Source: Eremophila alpestris peregrina (lineage: Eukaryota; Chordata; Aves; Passeriformes; Alaudidae). From it: 64,000 nucleotides of DNA. The translations under genes and the position numbers were made by a program. Positions 1 to 11,182 of the stretch are shown piece after piece. The DNA is taken from the NCBI GenBank assembly GCA_009792885.1, contig WMCF01000088.1, positions 1,601,556 to 1,665,555 on the forward strand. Reading direction: 5' to 3'. The stretch's first letter is position 1. Each line of letters opens with the position of its first letter. A model generated the notes under the pieces. The model did no database searches. It had not been told where the DNA came from and saw only the letters and a list, made by a program, of their open reading frames with translations.

Positions 1-3000
1 ACAATGTTGATCTAGATGTTTAATGAGTGGATTGGTGTGAAATCAGGCTTTAGGCTCCCAGGCAGTGGCTTAGTAAATACAATAAGCAGCCACTCCTCTA
101 GCCTGGAGGGGCTGTTATGAATTTTTTATCACTTTTTTTTTTTCTATCACGTACCACACTGACAGTATTTGGATTCGTAGAAAGAAAATAACCCCAACCC
201 CTCACTTCCCCAAGAAATCTCCATTTCAAATATTTACACAGTGCAACACAAGTGCTACCTGGTTGTTGGTGAGTAAGCCCTTCATGTCATTATGACAGTG
301 GGGGAGACAGACACTTGAAAGAATCATTCCAGTATTTACTCTGACAGGCAGATTGAGAGAGACCTGATGTGAGAGGAGGATGTCAGGGAGCCTTGGGGAC
401 AGGCATCACCTGCTGAAGGCCCTCATCAGTCTTTAACTCCTTCTGTCAGCTGAAGGTTGGATTTTGAGCAGTGGTGGTTTTGCCATCCCTGTTCTTTATT
501 GCTCAAAATGCCTCCTGGAGCTGATGGACCAGCCCTGTGCAATTGCCCCACTAATGATCTTTCAAAACTATTGTCTTGCTCTTAGTCTCTTGCAAGGACT
601 AAAAACCCACCAGAAGACTGAAAATTAAAAGCAGCCCCTTCTAGGCATGAAATTTTCATTCCATTTTTCATTGGAATGAAGCAACGAGGGGACAGGACTC
701 CAAAACACCTGTACCCAGGTGTACAGGCAAAGCCTCCTTACTCTGTGCTGCTTGGTGCTGTGGGGCTGGAGCTGCAGTGTCTGCTGCAGCACACACAGAC
801 TGGAGAGACAGTGATTCCCTATTAAAAATAGGTAATGGGCCGTGACGTCCACTAAATGAGGTCTTGTGATAGTCACAACAAATGCAGTGTTTCAGGCAGA
901 TGAACATAATTCTGTCAGTGGGATTAAAAGGAAATGCTGCAAAATTACACAGATGGTTTTCAAGAAGTCATAAAAAGTTAATTGAAATGGAGGGGTTTTT
1001 TGTTGTTTTTTATTAGTTCGGTGCCACGTTGCCACAGAGCACTGGATTAAAAAGGATTTTTAGGGAGGTTAGGCAAAGTGGGAAAGGATTTGGTGGGACC
1101 TGCTTATAAAGAGCTCAGGGGAGGTTTCTTCTTGTCCTCTCCTGCAGCTTTGCATCTGCCCAAAACGAGGATGCTCCTGCTCACTCCTCCTGGCAAGGCC
1201 ACCTGAGGGGAAGAGGCAGGAGCACTCGGGGATGGGGTGGGAAGGGCTGCTGAGGGCACTGAGAGAACCTTCTCCCTTCAAGAGAAGAACCCATTTTAAA
1301 AGGTTCTTTGTTGATTCTTGTCTGGGCAGTGCCATTTTGCTTGTGCTGAGGAGCTGGCCAAGCACACAGCCTTGCCCTGGCAGCTTGTGCACAAAGTGCC
1401 AGTGTCCAGTTTGCCCAGCAGTCTGACTATGAAAAATGAGAGCAGTCCGAGTAACCCTCAGATGCATATGGGCTTCCTCATCCGAGTGCTCCAGCCCTTC
1501 CAACTCAGCTGCAGGCCTTGGCTTTCAGCCTTCACAGCCAGTTTGGTTCCTTGAAAATTGAGTGTGTGTCACAGATTACAGCAGCGCTGTGACTTCCATT
1601 GTGAGGGGTTTTTTCCTACCTGCTGCTCCTTGCAGAGCTGGAATCTGAGAGCTCGTGGATGGGCTGCTCTTCATTGCAGACCTGGTGGTGGGTGGTGCCT
1701 GTCTGCAGAGTTCACATATTTGGCAGTGTAACAAGTCAAGGGTGGCTTTGGCATTATTGGTAAGATGAATGCACAGAGTTCAAAATACAATTTATAATCT
1801 GTTTTAGAAATAGCAGTGATGCACCCAGAGATGTGGGATCCTTGTGCAGGAGGAGGGGATCTCCATCCCAAACACACCATGGATTAGTTGGGAGTTGAAC
1901 TAAAAACCAGAGGTATGGAGTCCAGACAATCTGGCTGATCCTGGGGGCAAATTCTGCCTGCAGTATTTGGGTATCTGGTGCCTGGGTGGGGGTTTTGGAT
2001 CTTGGATACCCTGCAGATTTTCAGCCCCGAAGACTTGGGTGGGGAAATGTGTTTCCAAGACTTCCAAAGTGCTGCAGCATTGAGTACAGTGTTGGAGAGT
2101 TAATTTCTCCCTTTAATGCTCACCTGGCGTTGCTCTGCCTGTTGCACAGCCTGTGGAAAAAGCTGCAGAGATTTGCATGGGATTTGTTTGACCCTGCCAT
2201 GTGATGAGCAGGATCAGGTTTTAGTGGTTTTATCAGCCTGTCAGCATGCATCATTTTCTCTCAGGGGAAATGAGTGATCTGCTTGCCTTCCCTGCCTATT
2301 TCACATTTGACTTGATGCTCCCACTGTGGCAAAGATACCCTGAACTCTTTTAATCGTGCTCCTTTGGAGGCAGGGATAAAAGAATGTGTTCTCTGAAGGC
2401 ATTTCCTCTGCCTGTGGGCTAATTGGGGCCAGTGGTGATTTGAAGTAAGCATCCTTGTAAATGAGCCCCTGACCAGGTTTTGCATTCCTGTTTCCCATGT
2501 CTGTCCATACATTTTAGGGATTTTGATCATCATGATCAAGTCTGAGGCACCAGATCTCAGTCACAGCTGAGCTTAAAGCAACTCCCTTTATCTCTCTAAA
2601 GCAAACTCTGCTAATTGTAAGCAGGTAAGGAGGATTAACACTGGCTAGTAATTTGTCTCTTGCTCTTTAATATGCTTGTAGCCCCATGGGGACAGACACT
2701 GCCTCCAGTGCCTCAGAGGAGGCAAAGAGCTGGACAAACAAGGCAGCTGGAGGGCTCAAGTGGGCCTTAGGCAAGAAATACATCTGTGCCTTTTGCTCAG
2801 GTACTCATTCAGCCTTCCCTCTGGCTGGGTAGCTTCAAAATCTCCTGCTCCAGCAGCCCTGCAGCAGTCCTGCAGACAACTGTTGAAATCTTCAGCCAAA
2901 CAGGAGGCAGAACTGCACTGTTGTGTCAGAAATTCGTCCTTGAATGTTTCCTGCATCTGTGATGTACCTGGGGGATGAGTTTCAGATTTCCCACTGTAGT

Positions 3001-5153
3001 TTTGTCAAATTTGCCTGATATGAAATGCTTTGAGACTGAAATGGAAGATGTGGCCTTGTCAGGCACCTTGCTTTGTGATTTGTGCTTGTTCCAAGCTCAG
3101 TCAGTAAGGGAAAACAATAGCATGGAAACACTCCACCTGAATTCAAGCATTTGAAAACGTGGGATTGGGCTGTGTCTGCTGCAAGGTGACATCCTGCCAC
3201 ATGCTGGGACTTGCAAGGCCACTGGAGAGTTTCTCAGACGTTGTCTTGTGCAACTCTTTGAAGGCAGAAGGCAGTGCAGGAAAAGTGTTCTCACCAAAAA
3301 TCTGGGGGACTTCACTGAATGAAAGGTTTAATCAAGACTGAAGAGGACTTCAGTGCTCTGAAACACTTCTGTAGTGCTTGGCTGAGTGGGGATGGACTGA
3401 AAGAAAGAATGCCTGAGGTTTTTTTCCTTCCTTGCGTGCAGACACTGGCAAAATCAATAGTTTCATCTCTGCAGTAATTCAGGTGACAGTGTGCATAGTC
3501 ACAATCAAAACACTTCACATGAAAGACTGCCACTGTTAATAGGAGCTTTTTAAACAGAGCAATTGGCAGCTACCTGCTTGGCTTGAATGAATTTATTAGA
3601 ATAAATTAGCCATTCTCCTTTGTTTCCTCTGCTGCCATGTTACAGGTTTACACACAACTTCCTACGTGCTCCTGTGTATTTAAGGATGTGTAGAAACTGC
3701 CTCGACTCCTGGCAACTTGAGCAATTAGTTGAAATTTATTGGCAAAGGAGAGGCAACTTTCCTGTTTTTCCCAGTGAGAGTTTAGTCTGCTGCCCTGTGT
3801 GATGGCACACAGAAGGAATGGCTGTCTGGAGGCTCCTCATCACTTGGATGGCCACTGCTGCTGCCAGGCTACTGTGCTTTAGTTGTGTGGGGTGAGAGCC
3901 CTGCAGAGGGCCAAACCAAAGAATCCATGGAGCCTTTCTCCAAAGACCTGCAGAAAGATTTTCTGTTAATTTAGGAGAAAACAGTGCTTCTGTTTACAGT
4001 GTTCCTTCACCTCTACAAATCTTGTTGGTGTTTTTTGGTTTAATTTTTTTTTTTCTTGATGCATTTAAACTTGACTGTCCTCTTTTCAGACAAATATAGT
4101 ATCTTCTGCTTTCCACCACAGAGCCTTGGCCTCTTGCATAGCAGTGGCTGAGCAGTGAGAGTGCTTGAACAGTTGCCAGGAAAGTTCAGCAGCATTCAAA
4201 AGCAGCACAGAAGAAATTATTATGGGTTCAGCACTGCTTGATTCTGTTGTTCTGCCATGTTTTTTGGGATGACCCTGTTCTAGCTAAGAGACAATGGGAT
4301 GGTGCTGAAAACCCCAGGAGACTGCAAACAGAACCTTAAACAGCTCAGATGGGCCAATGAGTATTGAAGGAAGAATAACCAAGCAGCAGTAATTATCATG
4401 AAACAGCAATTAAGTTGTCTTGGTTCACTGTTGTGGGCCAGTGCTTTTTCAGATGTCAGAACAGGATCTGGGCAGCCACCACCCCAGGTTGTATCACTGT
4501 GATAATTTTTCCTCCCTTTGTGCTGTCAGCTTTCATTTCAGGCTGTGTCATGTTCAGATGGGCAGGGTGCCTCATGAACATCCCTGTCCACGTGCCTTGT
4601 TAGCATCCTTTACAGCTTCTGGTTTATTTTCTTTTTTTATGGCATCTTCTTAATACACCCTGCAGCACAAGACATTGCTTCGTCACTTGAGCACCCTCCT
4701 CTGGTGCTTTTCTGGGCAATCCACTGCCATGAGCATTTTGGGCTTCACCTGCACCACTGGACAACGTGTTTAGCTGTTCACCTGCTTGGTTCCCCATCAC
4801 AGCTGATGTTTTTGGGAGGTACAACTTACTGCTACGTTCATTCCAGTGGATGGTGAAGCCCTCCACAGGGTGAGTGGAGCAGGAACATCTCTGAGGACTC
4901 TGTACTTGCCCTAACTAAAGTTACTGTAGGGAATGTGCTTGTTGGTGCTTCACCCCTTGCAGCTATGGTTGCTTCTCCTGAAACAGAGGTTCTCCCTGCA
5001 CTGGAGAATGTGCACCAATTACAGTTAATGGTGGGCAATTAGTCTGAATGCAGCAGAAGCTCTGCTGTCACAAATTGCCAGCTTAACTTCTATTCCTCTG
5101 GTTCTGCTGTTGCAGCTATAATTGGGTCAAACACTTCAGCAAGGGATACACTT
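1..5153. other. Non-coding single-copy DNA, no gene seen
   Basis: I see no exon, RNA gene or dispersed repeat here. The longest open frame is about 144 codons on the minus strand (1,069-1,503); it has no recognisable domain and is overlapped by open frames on the plus strand, so it is taken as chance. Short homopolymers occur, such as T11 at 133-143 and T11 at 4,044-4,054. A perfect POU octamer (ATTTGCAT) lies at 2,171-2,178. Old, strongly decayed repeats cannot be excluded by eye. Confidence 0.6.
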
Positions 5154-5252
5154 CCATTGCCCACATCCAGCTCAGCAAAGCCTCTGTGCCACCAGAGGAA
5201 CCCTCCATTCCCCACATCCCCCTTGGCAAAGCCTCTGTGCCACCAGAGGAAC
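5154..5252. repeat. Minisatellite, 51-bp period, cut by assembly gap
   Basis: Two adjacent units begin at 5,154 and 5,205. They share a nearly invariant segment reading GCAAAGCCTCTGTGCCACCA followed by GAGGAAC, and the more variable part carries CCACATCC. The second unit runs directly into the run of N, so the true copy number is unknown. The period is exactly 17 codons, so both strands stay open through the repeat; the minus strand reads a 17-residue repeat containing FLWWHRGFA. I take this as a consequence of the period and not as coding. Each unit contains CCACCAGAGG, close to the core of the CTCF motif. Confidence 0.85.
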
Positions 5253-5520
5253 NNNNNNNNNNNNNNNNNNNNNNNNNNNNNNNNNNNNNNNNNNNNNNNN
5301 NNNNNNNNNNNNNNNNNNNNNNNNNNNNNNNNNNNNNNNNNNNNNNNNNNNNNNNNNNNNNNNNNNNNNNNNNNNNNNNNNNNNNNNNNNNNNNNNNNNN
5401 NNNNNNNNNNNNNNNNNNNNNNNNNNNNNNNNNNNNNNNNNNNNNNNNNNNNNNNNNNNNNNNNNNNNNNNNNNNNNNNNNNNNNNNNNNNNNNNNNNNN
5501 NNNNNNNNNNNNNNNNNNNN
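5253..5520. other. Assembly gap (268 N)
   Basis: The run of unknown bases starts inside the 51-bp minisatellite, so the gap is probably a collapsed or unresolved tandem array. Its length is not a round default value, which suggests that it was estimated from read pairs. Sequence on the right side (from 5,521) does not continue the repeat unit, so the array ends inside the gap. Open frames that cross this gap are artefacts of treating N as sense codons. Confidence 0.95.
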
Positions 5521-6044
5521 AAGGTGCCAGAGAGCAGCTGGTGGCTGCCAAGCCCAGACAGGGCTGGGACTGGCCGTGGCACTGACCAGACGTACCCAGT
5601 GTGAGTTGGTTTGATGACAGCCCGAGAAGCAGGAGGGAGAGGATGTAGCACTTGGCCCAGTGTTTTTTATCTTCTCTTCTCCGTGTGTGAGATGGCACTG
5701 ACAATGTGGACAGGGAATCTGCCTTGTTTTACTGTTTGCCTTTTTTTTTTCCCTGTGTAATTTGAGCCCATCCCCGTTCAGAAAACTTCATGGGTTTATA
5801 CAGGCGAAGTGCGAGAGAAGTACAAATTGTTTCCATTTTTCCTGATGGGGGAACCGTGAGACAGAGCAGTGTTTGACCTCCCACATCACATTGCTGACAT
5901 TTGGCACAGCTGAGTATTTTGAGCAGAGATTTCTTGAATGTCAGGCCAGTGCCCTATAAACACAGGTTGCCTTTTGTTGCTTGCTGGGCACAACTGTGTG
6001 GGAGAAGCAATAAAGCCACTCTGTAGGCAGGGCACTGAGGAATG

Positions 6045-6115
6045 CTGCTCGATTTGCATATGAAAACATTTATCCTAATACTCAGAGCTAACATAGCTAC
6101 CAGCCAGGGGTTTCC
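6045..6115. promoter_or_regulatory. Candidate regulatory block with POU octamer
   Basis: A perfect octamer ATTTGCAT at 6,052-6,059 is followed within 30 bases by ATATGAAAACATTTATCC, which combines AT-rich and TAATCC-like homeodomain cores (TCCTAATAC). The block is short and AT-rich between less patterned flanks. Octamers bind POU-domain proteins. That this one is functional is inference from motif clustering only. Confidence 0.2.
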
Positions 6116-7619
6116 ATGGGCCCGAAGTCTGGCAGAAAGAGGGTCACACCACCCTCTTCAAATGAACTGCTTTAAGTTTAATTAAGTCCAGTACCTCCTG
6201 GGAAGTTGCAAGCTCCCAAATTTCTTAATTGCCTACTGTGCAACTGAAGCTCAATTGTAATGCAGGGCTTGGAGATTTTCCCTTTCCTTCCTGATCGTAA
6301 ACAGCAGCAGCAGCGAGGAGTGTGTAGAGCAGTTGATGCACTGGCAGTGATGGATGGGCCAGCACAGGGAGGCAGAAATAACGTGGCAGATTGGCTGTGG
6401 TGTCTGAGCTGTCTAGGAAGGAGGCAGAGGGGCTCTGCCTGCACACCATCTGGATGAGGCAGTGGGCACAGGAAGAGGAGGGTGCTTTTCACTCGTCGGA
6501 GATCAGAGCTGACACTTGGATGTGTTCAGGGTGCCATCTACCCTGTCTAAATATTTATTTCTCGTGCCGTGCTCAGCCTAATGCAATCAGACTACAGTGT
6601 GGAGGGCTGCCATATCCTCTTAGCTCTGAATTTGTCTTGCAGCAAGAGGCTCTGCTGCCCCCAAACCACGCATGCATAGTGCAGGAAGGCTGGAGCACCA
6701 GCTCTCCTTCCAGCCTTTGCTGTGCTTCCTGCTGTGGGCTGCATCCTCCTTGCACTCACTACCTTGGGCTGTGCCACTTAACTGAGTTAGTGTGAGCCTG
6801 ATTCCCTTTTCATTAGGAGGGAGATGAACGAGCCAGCGTTCTCTCTTGAAATATAAAAATGCAAATGGGCTTCCACTGCTCTAGGTTTGTTTTACCATTT
6901 CCACTGAACAGCAACACACTCTGTGTGTTTTCCAGGTGCTCCCCCCAGTGAGGAGCAGTGTGCTGTGGCAGTGGCAGTCTGAGAACCTCTCTGCTGAGCA
7001 GAAACACCTTCAGTTTGAGCCTGCTAACCCTAAATTAATTATCCGTGGCTTAGGAGAAGTTTGGGTGATTTTTTTAAAAATCACTTGAGTCCCTTGGAGG
7101 ACTTGGGTGTGAGATGCAGAGTGGAATTTGTTGAGCAAAATACACCTACTGGAGTCTGTTATGGTCAGTCCTGTGTCCTTGGTCTGCAGAGCTCCCTGTG
7201 ACACACTCGTACAGAACCTGTACACTCCTTGCATAAACACACTTTGAATAAAGAGAGTGTGCAGTGCTTTACTTGAAAGAACACTTATTCTGCTCATCTC
7301 AAGCATGGTTGTGATAGTTTCATTTGGTCCTTGTTCTTGCAGGCTTCTAAAATTTTTTTTTTTAATAGAATGGTTAACTTGGACTCACTGCCCCATAGTG
7401 TCTGTAGTTCAGACTTAAACTGTTTCAAATCAATAACATGGAGAACAATTTTTCAAGCTTCTCAGCATGGAAGAGCTAAATCATCCAGGGCTGTTCTTGT
7501 AGCTCTGTGTGTTACAGCAGCATGTGGAGGGGAGAAGCTGAAATACAGTTTAGGAGAGGCTTGACCCCCATGCAAGGAGTGCACTGTTAAGTATTCTGTT
7601 TTTGTTTTTTTTACATAAA

Positions 7620-7780
7620 ATTTACCTTATTTTGGCTTTGTAACCCATTCTTAGATCTGTTGTAGGCAGATTTAACAAATTATTTGATTTAATAAATATA
7701 AAGCAACAATGACAGATAAGAGATAGTCTCCAGTTCGATAAAGGAATTACAGGAGCAATCCCTGAAAAACTTGTTTTGTG
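7620..7780. promoter_or_regulatory. Candidate enhancer-like block, SOX/TALE/GATA cluster
   Basis: The stretch AACAATGACAGATAAG at 7,705-7,720 overlaps three known core motifs: AACAATG (SOX type), TGACAG (TALE homeodomain, MEIS/TGIF type) and AGATAAG (GATA type). It sits in an AT-rich block with ATTTGATTTAATAAATA immediately upstream. Composite overlapping cores of this kind are common in developmental enhancers. No conservation test was possible, so the call is tentative. Confidence 0.22.
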
Positions 7781-10700
7781 TATGTGCATTTACAAATCAA
7801 TTTTCATGATCTTGCTTAATTTGTGTGTGACTGCAGACGTTCACTGTGGGATTTATAGTATTTACTGACTGTGTTGAACATCCTTTAAAGTTGTTCTTAC
7901 AATTTAGTGCCAGATAAGTAAAAATGCCTGTGATTTACAGGCACCATCAGCTGAATGAGCCCAGCAAAGAGCAGAGGAGGTGTCAGCTGTGGGCTTGGTG
8001 TGTGTTTTGGTGAGGTGTTCTGAGTCCATGAGTGTTGACAGATGAGGGGCACTGGGTGACAGATTGTCCCCCTTTCAGCCAACCATTCCCAGGAAATATT
8101 TTTGAGATGCCATGTTGTGTTGTTTTTTTTTTCTTGTCTGAGGGAATAACATTTTTCAAATAGCAGCATAAAGGTCGGTGCTCTGTGTCAGGCAGGGACA
8201 GGCATCTGGAGGGGCTCAGACCCACAGGCTCATGTGCTGCAGGCTTGACAAGCTGTGAGAGGACCTTGCTCCCTCATCCTCTGATGAGAATGAGGCTAGG
8301 AGACAGTGGAGGCAATAGCAATGCTTAATTAAAAGGTGCACTGTTGTCCCCTGTGTATACTTGCAACTGTGTATAATGTAATTAGCATTACTTTAAAGAT
8401 GCATGGAAAAATACCTGCTCCCCTGGGGACTTGGTAAGCAGCGAGAGGACTTTGTGTGTGCAATGCCACCTCCCTTCTGGAGCAGCTAAAAGGAAAACTG
8501 GTGCTGGGGCAGAGCAGGAAGGCTCATTGGGTTGTATAAGTGCACATACCAAGTGGGTTGTATCTGTCTGAGCTGGGCTGGGGAGCAGTGTGTATTCCTC
8601 TGCCTGTCTTGGGTGGTCTGTTGGTGCCATGGCCATGGTGCCACAGCAGATTTAGAGTCCCTTGAGTGCCAGCCCCATTCCAAGGGAGCCAGAGCAGCTC
8701 CTGCATCCTGCCTTGCCAGCAGCTATGGGACCACAGGGAGAGGTGCTCCAGCTCTTCCAGCTGTCAGAAGATGGCATAGGAAACGTGCTGGATGCTCTCC
8801 TGTATCTTCAGCAGACAAACTACAACACAGGGTGAAAGAGAGGGAATGGGGCTACTGGAGAAGCAAGGGAGACTTGCATTCTGATGTTGCTTGGGCCTTA
8901 GGATCTCACTGTGGTGTTGACCTTCAGGTGTATGGGTGGAACAAGTCTGGCAGTGACAGACAAGGTCTTCTGTGCTGTGTTTGTGGCTGAAAATTTACTT
9001 CTTTTTGATAAGTTTGTAAAACTGTGCCATTGCTCAGTTCTTACAGAAGCCCTGACCCCACCACCCCCCAGCAAACAAACTTTCCTGCACTTGGGGTTTG
9101 TAACTAGAGCTTTTTGTTTTAGTTCCCCAAAAAAGGTGCTCTGTTTAAATGCAGGTATTTTACCACTCCAATATCTCTCTACTATCTTTGCTTAGTTTAC
9201 CCCTTAGAAATTGTTTATAATTCTTCCCTTTGTTTGCATGAGGAATATTAAAAAAAAAAGTGTTGTTCCTAGCTCTGTGTGAGATCGCCCTGTTTATGCA
9301 ATCACACCAGCTTGAGACACAATTACCACAAATAATTGCCAGGAATGCTTGCTCTAAAAACAAAATTTCCTAGTTATTGCTGGCAGTGCTTTTCACAAAT
9401 GAAGGTTGGCTGTTTAAGGCTGAATATGTGTTTTTGTGCTCAGTTATCAGGCACTGAGACTCTGCACTCCAGTAAGATGTTATCCCTAATTGAAGGAATG
9501 AGAGGAGCAAAGTTCTTGGTCCTTCAGGTGATGGGGACAAAGAATTTGGCAATCATTTCATCATCATTTCCATCATCCCAGGGAGGTGCCACAGTGAACA
9601 AAAAACCCCACCACCCCACCAGAAAAACCCTATCCTTTCTGGCAAAGAGAACTTTAGAAAATGTGATTCTGCAGCAGGAAACCTTCTCTGGGTTATTTTT
9701 CAGCTACCCCTGGTGTTGCTGTGCTGTGGATGCCTTGTCCCTTTGCTGTGTGGTGGGTGACAAACAGGCCCCCCTTGGGGCACAAGTGCTGCTGTGCCCC
9801 TGTGGAGGATTAACTCTGCTTATCACAGGGCAGAGTTGCTTTTGATTCCTTTGGTGTCCTTCTCTTCCAAATCCTAATTTCACGTACATATGGACACGTC
9901 TCGGATCTTTATCCAAGTAAGAAGTAAATGGCTAAAGGCAAGCCAAAAATTGTTGGGAATTGTTTTGGAAGCAAATTCTCAGGTTATACTGAAGGGCACA
10001 GACACATTCCTTTTTCATCAGAATAGATAGCAGGACTGCAGGGAGGGGTGAGGGATAAGAAATGGAAACTGAAAAGAGGGGCTTTTCATTACACCTGCTC
10101 CCTCAAGAGACAGGGGACACGGGAGAATGGTGCCACTAATCATTGATAGTGTGGGGTCTTGCCTGTTAAATCCATCTGGTCAGATAAAAAACTGCCATTA
10201 GCTGAGAATTTAGTGGTGAGTCCTTGCTCTTTGCAGGGGTTGTACAGAAAGGGCTGTTTCCTGTGATGTGATGAAAATTGGCAGGTACTGGGGGGCTCTG
10301 CTGGGTGCTGGAAAATGCTGCTCTGTGCTCTTGCAGGGGTTTCTGGCAGCTGCTCGAAGAGTTCATGGCTTTAATCTCAATAGCATTTTGTTACTGTTTC
10401 CCCCAATGGCTGGTGTATGCTTTTATTTTTGGATATGGGTGCTGGTAGGGCCGTTTTTCCCACCACTCCCTTCCCTCAGGAAAGCTTTTCAGCATGTCAA
10501 AAACCACCACTAAAACCAGGGCTGACCATTTCCCTTGGAAGGGAATCTGCCCTGAGCTGTTACTGATGAGACAAGGGTCACTGGAAACGTAGGATTTTAG
10601 GAGGAATGCTGATGAAAATCAAGAGATTGGGAGAAACACTTGACTTCCAGAGATGGCTGAGTTGCTTTGCTGCATGCTGGGGAATCTGTCTCCCAGAAAA

Positions 10701-11156
10701 AGTGGTGAGTTTTGCTCCTGCCAGTGCAAGGAGCAGTACTGATGTGATCAGTTCATGGCCAGAAAAGCTCCTCGCTGCATAAGGAAGGGTTTGAGTGCTG
10801 TAATGATAAAAGTTTCTGTAACTTTAAGTAACCATGAAGCAGAATAGCTGCTTTTGTATCTTAAATTTATTTCCAAGACACAGTGCATGAGCTCTTTTTT
10901 AACTGTGCAAAATTATTGTGTAAGCTGTGACACTGCCATACCAAAACACCCAGTGTAATATTCAGATGCTGAGTCTCTGCAGATTCCCCTAATTCCAGTT
11001 TTATTTCCTTTCAAAATCGATGTTGGGCTGTTTTGCATTCCTGAAACCCAAACTCCAGAAATGCTGTGATTTATGGGAATTTCAGCTTTGATAAAAAGAA
11101 AACTGCAGAACGGGAGCATTAAATGTATAAAAACAAGTCAAGGAAAACTCTGAAAA

Positions 11157-11182
11157 TATATATATATAAAAAGATATATATC
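11157..11182. repeat. Short TA microsatellite
   Basis: An uninterrupted (TA)6 run is followed by AAAAAG and a second short alternation GATATATATC. It is a simple repeat that is probably polymorphic between individuals. Confidence 0.85.

Noticed and set aside
5090..5704. 204-codon minus-strand frame with a hydrophobic start and 17-residue repeats
   Set aside because: Half of it is unknown bases read as sense codons, and the repeat is a frame-neutral 51-bp minisatellite. Coding potential cannot be claimed.
8715..8775. Possible CR1 LINE fragment (GAGAGGTGCTCCAGC)
   Set aside because: Only about 15 bases resemble the CR1 consensus and the flanks do not continue the match.
9336..9845. 169-codon plus-strand frame
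   Set aside because: The translated product is not similar to any family I know and is overlapped by minus-strand frames of similar quality.
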